DNA of 24,688 nt from JAHEME01 sp034435035. GTDB lineage: Bacteria > Chloroflexota > Anaerolineae > Aggregatilineales > UBA3940. A program made the translations under genes and the position numbers. The stretch spans positions 1 to 24,688 of the forward strand of contig DAOTXW010000072.1 of the NCBI GenBank assembly GCA_034435035.1, written 5' to 3'. Below, piece by piece: positions 1 to 7,395 of this stretch; the first letter of the stretch is position 1, and each line of letters starts with the position of its first letter. Below the pieces are notes generated by a model. It made no database searches. It saw only the letters and a program-made list of their open reading frames with translations, and was not told the origin of the DNA.

Positions 1-1
1 C

Positions 2-1399
2 GCCGCAGCCGGGCTGATCGCCCTGCTGCTGGGCATCCTGCTGATCGGGGCGGTGGTGCTGGCCTGGGGGCTGTTCGTGCGGCCCCAGCAGAGCGCGGGG
101 CCGGGCCCCGTGAGTCCGCCAGCCGCGCCCAGCGCGCTGACCGGCAGCGCTGAACCGATCTACGATGTGCCGGTCGGCTGGCAGGACAACAGCAATAACG
201 AGGATGGCTTCCGCATCTACCGGGTGCGGGTGGACACCGGCGAGGGGCTGGTCTTCGCCGGGGAGGCCGGGCAGAATCTCACCGGCTACCGGGATACCGG
301 GGTGGTGTGCGGCGCGACCTACCGCTACCTGGTAGCCTCTTACAACGTGGCCGGCGAATCGCCAGCGCAGGAATGCTGGGAGGTCACCCTGCCCCCGTGC
401 CCGACGGTGCAGTCCATCTCCCTGGCTGCCGGCCCGCAGAACGCGCTGAACTTCGCCACCGGCGAGGTGGGCGAGGCGACCGGCGACCTGTATCTGGCGG
501 TGACGACGGACGGCGGCTTCATGCTGATGGCCGACAGCGAGGGGATGCAGGGCGTGATCGATCTGGGCGAGATGCCCACCGACACCCGCCTGCATGAGCT
601 GGACCTGCCGCCCGGCGTGACCTTTGAGCGCAACGGCGTGCCGCTTCAGGCCAACCATGCCTACGCCGCCCTGGCCCGCGACGGCTCAACGGTGATCGTC
701 ATGCTCACCTCTAACGCCGGCGATCCGGTCGGGCTGACCTACTTCCTGTATTCGCTGGAAGGCGCGGTGACGACGACCTGCGACCCGCTCGCGCTGACCG
801 TCCCGCCCGGCCTGAGCTACTCGCAGGCGAGCGGCGGCGGCACGACCGGCGGATCGGACGACGGCGGGCGGGATACCGGCGGCAACACCGACGGCACCGC
901 CGAGTGCGCCAACATCCCCGATGACGGCTACTGCTGCTACGCCGCCGGGGAGAATGCCGGCAACTCCAAGGACTGCCCGCCCATAACCAACGAATGCGTC
1001 GCCAGCCCCGGCGACGGTCTGTGCTGCGTCGGCGCGGGCGAAAATCACGACAATTCGCCGGGAGACTGCCCGTGCGTGGATGATGGGGTCTGCGTGCCCG
1101 GCGAGACCTCGGTCTGCCTGGACTGCGGCGAAGGCGCGGGCAAGTGCGGCGCCCCGTGCGCCAGCGATGCCCAGTGCGCGCCCGGCTACGCCTGCGCCGG
1201 CGGCGTCTGCTGGAACGCGGCCGTCTGCGGCAACGGCGATGACGGCGGAGACACCGACGGCGGGGACACCGACGGCGGCAACAACCAGGGCGGGAATCAG
1301 GGCGGCTGCGGGCCGTGCACCTGCCAGTGCAATCCCCAGTACTCGACCACCTGCGTCCAGATATGCCTGGACAACTGCGGGGCCACCTGCAACCCGTAG
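2..1399 (+). CDS. Membrane-anchored FN3 and cysteine-rich repeat surface protein (5' partial)
   Basis: The frame is open from base 2, so the true start lies outside the window. Residues below count from the GTG at 53. The visible N-terminus is a hydrophobic helix encoded by about 2-80, then a Pro/Ala linker. A fibronectin type III-like domain follows (about 22-115, with GWQDNS, GFRIYRV and TYRYLVASYN). Next come a beta-rich region (about 120-255), a Gly/Asp/Thr-rich linker and a cysteine-rich tail. The tail repeats a module of about 30 residues (285-309 and 315-339, each with DG-x-CC and GEN-x2-NS-x2-DC). A shorter version begins at 341 (DGVC-x2-GE-x3-C-x2-DC), resembling the CGNGxCxxGE-type Cys repeats of bacterial surface proteins. 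A GDTDGG low-complexity stretch (about 395-418) precedes a last Cys cluster. It is probably anchored by the N-terminal helix with the rest outside. The exact role is unknown. Confidence 0.85.
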   Translation, partial: AAAGLIALLLGILLIGAVVLAWGLFVRPQQSAGPGPVSPPAAPSALTGSAEPIYDVPVGWQDNSNNEDGFRIYRVRVDTGEGLVFAGEAGQNLTGYRDTGVVCGATYRYLVASYNVAGESPAQECWEVTLPPCPTVQSISLAAGPQNALNFATGEVGEATGDLYLAVTTDGGFMLMADSEGMQGVIDLGEMPTDTRLHELDLPPGVTFERNGVPLQANHAYAALARDGSTVIVMLTSNAGDPVGLTYFLYSLEGAVTTTCDPLALTVPPGLSYSQASGGGTTGGSDDGGRDTGGNTDGTAECANIPDDGYCCYAAGENAGNSKDCPPITNECVASPGDGLCCVGAGENHDNSPGDCPCVDDGVCVPGETSVCLDCGEGAGKCGAPCASDAQCAPGYACAGGVCWNAAVCGNGDDGGDTDGGDTDGGNNQGGNQGGCGPCTCQCNPQYSTTCVQICLDNCGATCNP

Positions 1400-1415
1400 C
1401 AGCGGCGGTGAATCC

Positions 1416-1443
1416 AACGGGGCGACCTCATGGCCGCCCCGTT
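1416..1443. terminator. Bidirectional stem-loop between convergent genes
   Basis: A 9-bp perfect inverted repeat (AACGGGGCG at 1416-1424, CGCCCCGTT at 1435-1443) encloses a 10-nt loop. It lies between the stop of the surface protein and the stop of the convergent VIT-family gene. The U tract is short on both sides, so termination strength is uncertain. Confidence 0.6.
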
Positions 1444-1462
1444 TCGCCTTCCGGGCTGCCCG

Positions 1463-2179
1463 CTACTGGCCCTGCGCCCCGAAGAACGCCCCGATCCCGT
1501 AGCCGGCCAGCGCGGACAGCGTGCCGATGACCAGCATCTGCAGGCCGCTGCGCACCGGATGGCCCACGGTGATGCGGGCCTTGAACGCCCCCACGATGAA
1601 CAGCGTCAGCGCCGTCAGCGTCACCGCCGCCAGCGACGCGGGCAGGTTGGGTAGGAAGAAGAACGGCGCCAGCGGGATCAGCGAGCCGACGATGGCCGAA
1701 AACCCGACCAGCAGCGCCCCGCTGATCAGCCCCTTCTCATCGACGGGCTGCAGCTGGAGCTCGTGCGCCATCATGATGTCCACCCAGTGATCCTCATGCT
1801 GGGCGATGTGATCCACCATGTCGTCCAGCAGCTTCCCCTCGAAGCCCCAGTCTGCGAAGATGGTGCGGATCTCCTCGCGCTCCAGGTGCGGCGTCTCCTG
1901 GATCTCCCGGTATTCGCGGGCGCGCTCCGCCCGGTAGAAGTCGTGATCGGCCAGCGACGAGGTGTAGGCCACCGCCGCCATCGAGATCGATTCGGCGAAG
2001 GTCGCCGCCAGCCCGCCCGCGATGATGATGCGCGTCTCCGGCGTGGCCGCGGCGATGCCCAGCACCACGCCCAGCACGTTCACCAGCCCGTCCTGCCCGC
2101 CCAGGATGATCTCGCCCAGCCGGGCGCCGAGCCGGTGCGGCTCGGTCCGCGCCTTGAACACGAGTGTTGTGTCCACCAT
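1463..2179 (-). CDS. VIT1/CCC1-family Fe2+/Mn2+ transporter
   Basis: 238 aa. The first membrane helix carries the family-typical GGQDGLVNVLGVVLG (about 27-41). The second carries the SISMAA-x-AYTSS motif (64-75). A charged cytoplasmic segment rich in Glu, Asp and His follows (about 78-148), matching the metal-binding region of vacuolar iron transporter-like proteins. Three hydrophobic helices close the protein (about 151-175, 180-200, 212-234). Family members move Fe2+ or Mn2+ out of the cytoplasm, by proton exchange in the studied eukaryotic cases. There is no rubrerythrin-like N-terminal domain. The ATG at 2179 has only a weak ribosome site, but a strong promoter lies about 54 bp upstream. 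It is transcribed alone, convergent with the surface protein gene. Whether iron or manganese is the substrate cannot be told from sequence. Confidence 0.9.
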   Translation of the reverse strand: MVDTTLVFKARTEPHRLGARLGEIILGGQDGLVNVLGVVLGIAAATPETRIIIAGGLAATFAESISMAAVAYTSSLADHDFYRAERAREYREIQETPHLEREEIRTIFADWGFEGKLLDDMVDHIAQHEDHWVDIMMAHELQLQPVDEKGLISGALLVGFSAIVGSLIPLAPFFFLPNLPASLAAVTLTALTLFIVGAFKARITVGHPVRSGLQMLVIGTLSALAGYGIGAFFGAQGQ

Positions 2180-2232
2180 GATGCCACCGCTCCCGTGATA
2201 CTAGTCGTTAGAGTATGAACTACTATGCAGAC

Positions 2233-2261
2233 ATTATAGCGGCCAATCGGCGGGCTGTCAC
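2233..2261 (-). promoter_or_regulatory. Promoter of the VIT-family transporter
   Basis: On the minus strand, -35 GTGACA (2256-2261) is followed after 17 bp by -10 TATAAT (2233-2238). This is a near-consensus sigma70-type promoter. The transcription start should fall near 2226, giving a leader of about 47 nt. Confidence 0.75.
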
Positions 2262-2274
2262 CTGACATCTGTCA
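2256..2274. promoter_or_regulatory. Candidate operator: three alternating TGTCA half-sites
   Basis: TGTCA (2256-2260), TGACA (2263-2267) and TGTCA (2270-2274) are each separated by 2 bp, forming two overlapping inverted repeats. The first half-site coincides with the -35 of the transporter promoter, a position suited to repression. The regulator is unknown. A metal sensor is a guess from the regulated gene. Confidence 0.4.
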
Positions 2275-2296
2275 CACCTGTCCGGCGCGGCAGAAG

Positions 2297-2324
2297 AAAC
2301 GCCCGGCTGTGAGGCCGGGCGTTT
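2297..2324 (-). terminator. Terminator of the serine protease gene
   Basis: An 11-bp perfect stem (2297-2307 with 2314-2324) has a 6-nt loop and ends in TTT then CTTCT on the minus strand. It begins 26 bp after the protease stop codon. Confidence 0.8.
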
Positions 2325-2349
2325 GCACCCTGTACGGTGTGAAAGGGGT

Positions 2350-3159
2350 TTATGGCAGATGATCGGCGAAGGTACCGTACAGCCACTCCAGGTCATCGGC
2401 GCCGTCCACGCGGTAGCCGCCGCCGACGCCCGCGCAGTTGCTGTTGAGTCCAAACGAGGTCACGGCGATGACCACCCGGGAGCCGTTCAGGAACTGCGGG
2501 CCGCCGGAGTCGCCGAAGCAGGTGCCGCCGTGGGCCGCATCACCGGAGACCATCACGCTGGTGCCATCCGGGATGCCGACCGTGCCGTTAAGGTTGACCA
2601 CTTTGAGGGTCGCCTTCAGGCGCACCTTGATGGCGACCACCTCAGGCTGGATGTCCTGCAGGCCGTAGCCAACCGCCTCCACGGTGGTGTCCTTCTTGCC
2701 GTTCTTGCTGGCTACTTCGGTGAGCATGCCTTCATAGGGAAGCTCGCCGTATTCGTCCATGACCACGGGGGTGTCGAGGATGACCACGCCCAGGTCGTGC
2801 AGATAGAAGGCGTTCGGATCATACTGTGGGTGGGTGTAGGTGGTGCCATCCACGCTGGTGGGGCCGCCGAACGGGTAGCCGTTGGCCGGCTGGCCCGCCT
2901 GTACGTCCTCCTCAAACCAGATGGTGGCGCGGGCGGCAGGCGACTCGGTGCAGTGGCCGGCGGTCAGGAACAGCGTCGGCGAAATCAGCGTCCCTGAGCA
3001 GCGCCACAGCGGGTTGCCATCCGCATCATCGGCCACCATCAGGCCCACATACGGATGCTCCCCGTTATCGGGGTCGCCGTAGTTGATGGCGAAGGCAGGC
3101 AGGGCTGCCGCCAGCATGGCCATGACGACCAGCACAGCGATCATCAGCTTGCGTTTCAT
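2350..3159 (-). CDS. Secreted chymotrypsin-fold serine protease (S1 family)
   Basis: 269 aa from the ATG at 3159, chosen because GGGGGAGAG sits 8 nt upstream and a signal peptide follows at once (MKRK, hydrophobic core, cleavage near PAFA at 21-24). The catalytic triad is complete: His69 in LTAGHC, Asp122 in HDLGVVIL, Ser218 in GDSGGP. C54/C70 and C214/C242 match two conserved S1 disulfides. The position equivalent to Asp189 of trypsin, six residues before the catalytic Ser, is Gly212, so Arg/Lys specificity is not expected. The mature enzyme is short with hardly any propeptide, and probably acts outside the membrane. It is a single-gene unit with its own promoter and terminator. Its substrate is unknown. 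Confidence 0.93.
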   Translation of the reverse strand: MKRKLMIAVLVVMAMLAAALPAFAINYGDPDNGEHPYVGLMVADDADGNPLWRCSGTLISPTLFLTAGHCTESPAARATIWFEEDVQAGQPANGYPFGGPTSVDGTTYTHPQYDPNAFYLHDLGVVILDTPVVMDEYGELPYEGMLTEVASKNGKKDTTVEAVGYGLQDIQPEVVAIKVRLKATLKVVNLNGTVGIPDGTSVMVSGDAAHGGTCFGDSGGPQFLNGSRVVIAVTSFGLNSNCAGVGGGYRVDGADDLEWLYGTFADHLP

Positions 3160-3195
3160 AATGACTCTCCCCCAACAGAGTGATTGAGAAGCACT

Positions 3196-3215
3196 GCCGC
3201 ACAACCCCGTGCGGC
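3196..3215 (-). other. Hairpin in the protease mRNA leader
   Basis: A 7-bp stem (GCCGCAC at 3196-3202, GTGCGGC at 3209-3215) with a 6-nt loop lies between the predicted transcription start (about 3244) and the start codon at 3159. It has no U tract. It may stabilise the message; nothing shows a regulatory role. Confidence 0.4.
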
Positions 3216-3250
3216 GGCGAGCGAGGTGTTAAAAAAGTGTAACAGTGATC

Positions 3251-3278
3251 ATTCTAGGTGGAATGGCCGGATTGTCAA
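3251..3278 (-). promoter_or_regulatory. Promoter of the serine protease gene
   Basis: Minus-strand TTGACA (3273-3278) is followed after 16 bp by TAGAAT (3251-3256). This is a consensus -35 with a 5/6 -10 and a leader of about 85 nt. Confidence 0.75.
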
Positions 3279-3331
3279 TAGATCATTTGCGGAATGGTTC
3301 GCGCTGCGCAGGAGGGGAAACAGGCCGGCGC

Positions 3332-5527
3332 TTACGGCGCGGCGATCCGGCTGAAGGTCACCCCGGCCACGGGGATCGGATCGCCGCCGCGCCAGGTCAG
3401 CGTCAGGATCGTCTCGCCGGGCGCGAACTCCACCCGGTCGAAGATCAGCGCCCCGTCCCGGCGGACCGCGGCGACCGGCTCCGGCGGGTAGTCCGGGCCG
3501 CGCAGCGGGTTGGGGATGGTCATGCCCGACCATATCAGCGTTTCGGGCAGGGGGGTGCGCCGCCGGGCGGCCTCCAGCCGCAGCCCGTCGGGGAGCGGGC
3601 CGGCGGGCTGCACCGTGATCCGGGCCGCCGCCGGCTCGTTGAGCGGGTTCCACACCGTCAGCGGCGGGGGATCGCCCGGCCAGGCCCAGCCGCCCTCGCT
3701 CACCCACAGCTCGCCGCGCAGCGTGGCCAGCACGGCCAGCGGAGCCGGCTCGGCGGTGACGGCGTACAGCTGCGCCGCCTCCGATTCGCTGACGAGCCGC
3801 GTCCCGTCGGGCGGGGCCGCCAGCGGCTCGCCCAGGTTCAGCAGATAGCGCATCCCCAGTGCCGCCAGCCGGGGCGCCAGGTCCGGCGCGGCGGGGTCGC
3901 CCAGCGTCCACAGCTCGATCCAGTACAGGTTGTCCTTCAGCGGGTCCTCGCTGGGGCTGTCGAGCGTGGGCTGCCCGTGGAGGCGCTGGTGGATGGCGGC
4001 GCGGCGGTCGCCGAAGGGGTAGACGGCCACCGGCGTGCCGGGCGGCTGCGCGGCCAGCCAGGCAACCTCCGGCGGGGGGGTGACATCGCGCAGGACGGGC
4101 AGCCGGGCGAACTCCAGGCCGATCAGGGCGAGCGCGGCGGCCAGCCGGGCGGCCCGCCTCCGCGGCGACGGGGCCGCGGCCAGCCAGTCGGCCAGCCCGA
4201 CGGCGGCGGGGAGGCACAGCCCGATCAGCATCAGCAGCACGAAGAAGCTGCCGGATCGCAGCGGCGGGGCCACGGTCAGGGTGAGCAGCGCCGGGGTGGG
4301 GATGGTCAGATCGCCCAGCGCGGCGCTCAGCGGGCGCAGCGGCGCCCCGACCGGCAGGTAGGGCGGCAGGCTGAACAGCAGCGCCGTCACGGTCAGGGCC
4401 AGCGCGAACGGTAGCCAGAAGCCCGGCTCCTCGCCGCCGGCGATCCGCCCCCGCCGCCAGCGGACGATCCCCCGCGCCGCCAGCGCCAGCGTCGTCAGCC
4501 CCAGGTACGAGTCGGCGCGGGTCTGCGGCGAGGTCTGCCACAGCCAGCGCATATCCAGCGTCGGGAAGCGCCGGGCGATGGACGCGGGCGTGAAGTCCAG
4601 CCGCCCGATCCCGGCGATGGCGTCGTTGATGCGGCGGGCCAGATCGCCCAGCAGGGGATGCTGCTCCGGCGGCAGCACGAAGCTCCAGGGGCGGCTGGAC
4701 AGCCAGAAGAACCAGTCATCGCTGCGCTCCAGGGTCAGCGGGGAGCGCAGCGGGCTGCCGACTCCGCCGCCGTAGTAGGCCCGCAGCATCGGCAGCAGCA
4801 CGGGCAGGTAAAGGATGATCGCCGCCAGCGCCGCCAGCGCGTACAGCAGCAGCGCCCGCCGGGTCAGCGAGCGCCGGGCGGCCTGAACGCCGGCGAAGAC
4901 CAGCGCGCTGAGTGCCGCGAAGTAGCCGTAGTAGCCGTGGACATCCAGCGCCAGCACGAACGCCCCGCCCAGCAGGATCGCCGGGCCGGGCGACTGGCGG
5001 CGGCGCAGGTTCCGCAGGGCCAGCAGGAACAGCGGCAGCACCCACATCTGCGTCAGGCCGCCGTGGGCGAAGGCGTGGCTGAGCGCGTAAGGCGAGAAGC
5101 CGACGATCAGCCCGGCGGCCAGCCCGGCGGCCCGGCTGCCGCTGATCGCCGCCGCCAGCCGGTAGGTCAGCAGGGCCGTCAGCGCCAGCCCGCCCAGGAT
5201 GCTCAGGTTGTAGGCGGCCACTTCGCCGGTGAGCATCGACACGACGGCCAGGATGGTGGTGTAGCCCAGCCGGAAGAACCACTTGACGTTGTCCGTGCCG
5301 AAGGGGTAGTGGGAGAGCGACAGCACCCGGTAGTCCAGCCCGCCCAGCAGGCTGATCTTGCGCCACCAGATGGCCCAGATCTGCAGCAGCATGTCGCTGG
5401 CGGTGGCCGGCACCGCCGATCCGAGCCGCGCGATCAGCGGGAAGGTGGCTCCGACGGCCAGCAGACTGTAGCAGACGGCGGCCAGCGCGTCGGCGCGGCG
5501 GGTGGGGGCGGGTTCGGGCGCGGCCAT
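3332..5527 (-). CDS. Polytopic GT-C-like membrane protein, uncharacterised
   Basis: 731 aa. Many hydrophobic helices fill about residues 15-480, followed by a soluble beta-rich C-terminal part (about 485-731). After the first helix comes ATASDMLLQIWAIWW, with Asp45 where GT-C glycosyltransferases keep a catalytic acidic residue in the first extracytoplasmic loop. LSHYPFGTDN (about 71-80) follows. This layout is common in large bacterial membrane proteins annotated as putative glycosyltransferases (GT39/ArnT-like), but I cannot assign a donor, an acceptor or a family. The C-terminal domain (PPLTVWNPLNEP and further strands) looks like an extracytoplasmic beta-sandwich. The ATG at 5527 has no clear ribosome site. 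A promoter placed so that transcription would begin at the start codon suggests a leaderless message. It is transcribed divergently from the URO-D-like gene. Confidence 0.75.
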   Translation of the reverse strand: MAAPEPAPTRRADALAAVCYSLLAVGATFPLIARLGSAVPATASDMLLQIWAIWWRKISLLGGLDYRVLSLSHYPFGTDNVKWFFRLGYTTILAVVSMLTGEVAAYNLSILGGLALTALLTYRLAAAISGSRAAGLAAGLIVGFSPYALSHAFAHGGLTQMWVLPLFLLALRNLRRRQSPGPAILLGGAFVLALDVHGYYGYFAALSALVFAGVQAARRSLTRRALLLYALAALAAIILYLPVLLPMLRAYYGGGVGSPLRSPLTLERSDDWFFWLSSRPWSFVLPPEQHPLLGDLARRINDAIAGIGRLDFTPASIARRFPTLDMRWLWQTSPQTRADSYLGLTTLALAARGIVRWRRGRIAGGEEPGFWLPFALALTVTALLFSLPPYLPVGAPLRPLSAALGDLTIPTPALLTLTVAPPLRSGSFFVLLMLIGLCLPAAVGLADWLAAAPSPRRRAARLAAALALIGLEFARLPVLRDVTPPPEVAWLAAQPPGTPVAVYPFGDRRAAIHQRLHGQPTLDSPSEDPLKDNLYWIELWTLGDPAAPDLAPRLAALGMRYLLNLGEPLAAPPDGTRLVSESEAAQLYAVTAEPAPLAVLATLRGELWVSEGGWAWPGDPPPLTVWNPLNEPAAARITVQPAGPLPDGLRLEAARRRTPLPETLIWSGMTIPNPLRGPDYPPEPVAAVRRDGALIFDRVEFAPGETILTLTWRGGDPIPVAGVTFSRIAAP

Positions 5528-5534
5528 GCAGCGG

Positions 5535-5564
5535 ATTATCCCCGCGGGCGGGGCGGCGCGGCAA
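5535..5564 (-). promoter_or_regulatory. Promoter of the GT-C-like gene, possibly leaderless
   Basis: Minus-strand TTGCCG (5559-5564) and GATAAT (5535-5540) are spaced by 18 bp. Only 7 bp separate the -10 from the ATG at 5527, so the first transcribed base would be at or next to the A of the start codon. The missing Shine-Dalgarno sequence fits this. Confidence 0.45.
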
Positions 5565-5567
5565 CTT

Positions 5568-5597
5568 TTGCTCTGCCGGGCACGCCGGGGCTAGAAT
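5568..5597 (+). promoter_or_regulatory. Promoter of the URO-D-like gene
   Basis: TTGCTC (5568-5573) and TAGAAT (5592-5597) are spaced by 18 bp on the plus strand. The predicted leader is about 34 nt. Its -35 lies 3 bp from the -35 of the divergent promoter. Confidence 0.5.
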
Positions 5598-5637
5598 AGG
5601 CGCTGCGCGTTCCCTGATCCCCCACCGGAGCGGCCCT

Positions 5638-6645
5638 GTGAACTCACTGGAGCGTATGCAGCGCCGGCTGAAGGGAGAGCCGGTTGACCGCCCTCCCAAC
5701 TTCGATATTTTCATGACGTTCGCTGCCCACCACGCCGGCCTGAAGCTCTCCCACTACTACCGCGATTACCGCGCCCTGGTGGCCGCCAATCTGGCAGTGC
5801 TGGAGGACTTCGATCTGGACATCGTGCAGGCGATCTCCGACCCCTACCGCGAGGCCGCCGACTTCGGGCTGGCGGTCGAGTTCCCGGAGGACGACCTGCC
5901 GATCAGCTGGACGCCGCTGCTGGCCGAGCCGTCCGACCTGGACCGGCTGCGGCCGCCTGACCCGGCCTCCGGCCCGCGCATGAGCGACCGGCTGGAGGCC
6001 ATCCGGCTGCTGCGCGAACAGGTGGGCGGGCAGGTGCCGATCATGGGCTGGGTGGAGGGGGCGCTGGCCGAGGCCACCGATCTGCGCGGCGTCATGAACA
6101 TGATGATCGACCTGTCGGTGCGCCCGGAGTGGGTCGAGGCGCTGCTGGAAGTCTGCGTCGAGGTCGAGATCGCCTTCGCGCGGGCGCAGGTGGCAGCCGG
6201 CGCGGACCTCATCGGCCTGGGCGACGCCATCGCCTCGCAGATCTCGCCGGCCATGTACCGGCGCTTCGCGCTGCCCTACGAGCAGCGCATCTTCCAGGCC
6301 GTCCACGAGATGGGCGCGCTGGCCCGCCTGCACATCTGCGGCAACACGACGCCGATCGTCGGCGCGATGGCCGAGAGCGGCGCGGACCTCATCGACCTGG
6401 ACTGGATGGTTGACCTGGAGGCTGCGGCGGCGGCCTGCGGCGATCGCGCCGCCCTGTGCGGCAACTTCGACCCGGTGGCGGTGATGCTCCAGGGCAGCCC
6501 CGATCAGGTGTACGCGGCCACCCGCCGCTGCCTGCAGGCCGGGGGGCTGCGCAGCTTCAGCGCGGCGGGCTGCGAGATCCCCGATCGCACGCCGCACGCC
6601 AACCTGCACGCTCAGACGCGGGCGCTGCGCGACGCCGGGGGCTGA
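5638..6645 (+). CDS. URO-D superfamily protein of the MtaA/CmuA methyltransferase type
   Basis: 335 aa from the GTG at 5638, with ACCGGAG about 8 nt upstream. The fold-typical segments are recognisable: LERMQRRLKGEPVDRPP at the N-terminus and CGNFDPV-x-VMLQGSPDQV near 274-291. His232-x-Cys234 (LHICGNT) and Cys312 (AAGCEIP) reproduce the H-x-C-x(n)-C zinc site of MtaA/CmuA-type cobamide-dependent methyltransferases, which is absent from HemE. Haem synthesis (uroporphyrinogen decarboxylase) is therefore unlikely. A zinc-dependent methyl transfer to or from a small thiol, corrinoid or methylated compound is more likely. No corrinoid-binding protein lies in the window. The next gene downstream, on the same strand 51 bp away, encodes a ferredoxin-like protein. 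Confidence 0.88.
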   Translation: MNSLERMQRRLKGEPVDRPPNFDIFMTFAAHHAGLKLSHYYRDYRALVAANLAVLEDFDLDIVQAISDPYREAADFGLAVEFPEDDLPISWTPLLAEPSDLDRLRPPDPASGPRMSDRLEAIRLLREQVGGQVPIMGWVEGALAEATDLRGVMNMMIDLSVRPEWVEALLEVCVEVEIAFARAQVAAGADLIGLGDAIASQISPAMYRRFALPYEQRIFQAVHEMGALARLHICGNTTPIVGAMAESGADLIDLDWMVDLEAAAAACGDRAALCGNFDPVAVMLQGSPDQVYAATRRCLQAGGLRSFSAAGCEIPDRTPHANLHAQTRALRDAGG

Positions 6646-6696
6646 TGAAACCAGATCGCCAGCCGCTGCATCTAATGACCGGAGGCTGAGTCGCAA

Positions 6697-6930
6697 ATGC
6701 CCGCCCCGGGGACGCACGCCATCACCCTGACCGTTGACGACGCGCTGTGCCGCCGCTGCCGCCGCTGCCTGGCCAATGACGTGTGCCGGGGCAGCGCCTT
6801 CCGCGTGCTGGATCGGGACGACAGCCCGTTCGTCGATATGAGCCGCTGCTGGGGCTGCCTGAAGTGCCTCCCCGCCTGCCCCTTCGGCGCGGTGATCCGC
6901 CGCGGCGACCCGCCCCCTGCCGGGCCGTAG
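6697..6930 (+). CDS. Small ferredoxin-like 4Fe-4S protein
   Basis: 77 aa. The C-terminal Cys set is canonical for a [4Fe-4S] cluster: Cys51, Cys54, Cys57 and Cys61 followed by Pro (CWGCLKCLPACP). An N-terminal set (Cys18, Cys21, Cys24, Cys30) keeps the CxxCxxC core, but the fourth Cys is displaced and lacks the Pro. It may hold a second cluster with atypical geometry, or one Cys may be unused. A GGAGG sits 11 nt before the ATG. It lies 51 bp after the URO-D-like gene with no visible terminator, so the two may be co-transcribed. An electron carrier for that protein's reaction or for corrinoid reactivation is possible but only inferred from position. Confidence 0.85.
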   Translation: MPAPGTHAITLTVDDALCRRCRRCLANDVCRGSAFRVLDRDDSPFVDMSRCWGCLKCLPACPFGAVIRRGDPPPAGP

Positions 6931-6947
6931 CCGCCCGCCGCCCCCTG

Positions 6948-6956
6948 TGATACACT
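6948..6956 (+). promoter_or_regulatory. Possible extended -10 promoter of the receiver gene
   Basis: TG (6948-6949), one base, then TACACT (6951-6956) forms an extended -10 element about 30 bp before the GTG start. No convincing -35 is seen, which is acceptable for this promoter class. Confidence 0.35.
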
Positions 6957-6986
6957 TACCACATTCTGCCGGTAAGGAAACGCGCT

Positions 6987-7376
6987 GTGACCCGTAAAGT
7001 CCTCATCGCCGACGATAACGCCACCAACCGCGAGCTGCTCGAGGACATCCTGGAGCGCTTCAAGTCATCCTATGGGCTGGAAATCCTCAATGCCGCCAAC
7101 GGCCGGGAAGCCTTTGACCTGTGCATGCGGGAGAAGCCCGATCTGGTGCTGCTGGACCTCATGATGCCGGATATGTCCGGCTATGAGGTGGCCGAGAAGA
7201 TCAAGGCCAGCCCCGATCTGGCCGGCGTCTACATCATCATGGTCAGCGCCAGGACGCAGGTTGAAGATGGCAGCCGCGCCCTCCACGCCGGCGCTGACGA
7301 GTATATCACCAAACCGTTTGACATCCGGCTGGTGCGCGAGCGCGTGCAGGCGATCCTCAAGCTCAAGACGCCGTGA
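6987..7376 (+). CDS. Stand-alone response regulator receiver (CheY-like)
   Basis: 129 aa, a single receiver domain without an output domain. All key residues are present: the acidic pocket Asp9/Asp10, phospho-acceptor Asp57 in VLLLDLMMP, Ser87 in the Ser/Thr switch position and Lys109 in the TKP motif. The GTG at 6987 has AAGGA about 8 nt upstream. No histidine kinase is present in the window, so its partner is elsewhere. It acts by phosphorylation-dependent protein contact rather than by DNA binding. It is unlikely to be the regulator of the Pho-box-like sites, because it has no DNA-binding domain. Confidence 0.95.
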   Translation: MTRKVLIADDNATNRELLEDILERFKSSYGLEILNAANGREAFDLCMREKPDLVLLDLMMPDMSGYEVAEKIKASPDLAGVYIIMVSARTQVEDGSRALHAGADEYITKPFDIRLVRERVQAILKLKTP

Positions 7377-7395
7377 TCGGCCCGGCCTGCGCTCT

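Noticed and set aside
2255..2280. CTGTCAC/CTGACAT/CTGTCAC as an Escherichia coli-type Pho box
   Set aside because: Spacing between the CTGTCAC copies is 14 bp rather than 11, and the local Pho-type unit in this genome is CTTAAC. An inverted-repeat operator describes it better.
3224..3250. TTAAAAAAGTGTAAC-like stretch near the protease promoter as another Pho box
   Set aside because: It lies downstream of the -10 element, lacks the 11-bp-phased CTTAAC unit and has the wrong position relative to the promoter.
5638..6645. HemE uroporphyrinogen decarboxylase
   Set aside because: The H-x-C...C zinc motif is that of MtaA/CmuA-type proteins, and no other haem gene is adjacent.
6987..7376. Stand-alone receiver as the regulator of the phosphate sites
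   Set aside because: It has only a receiver domain with no DNA-binding domain, and no adjacent kinase.
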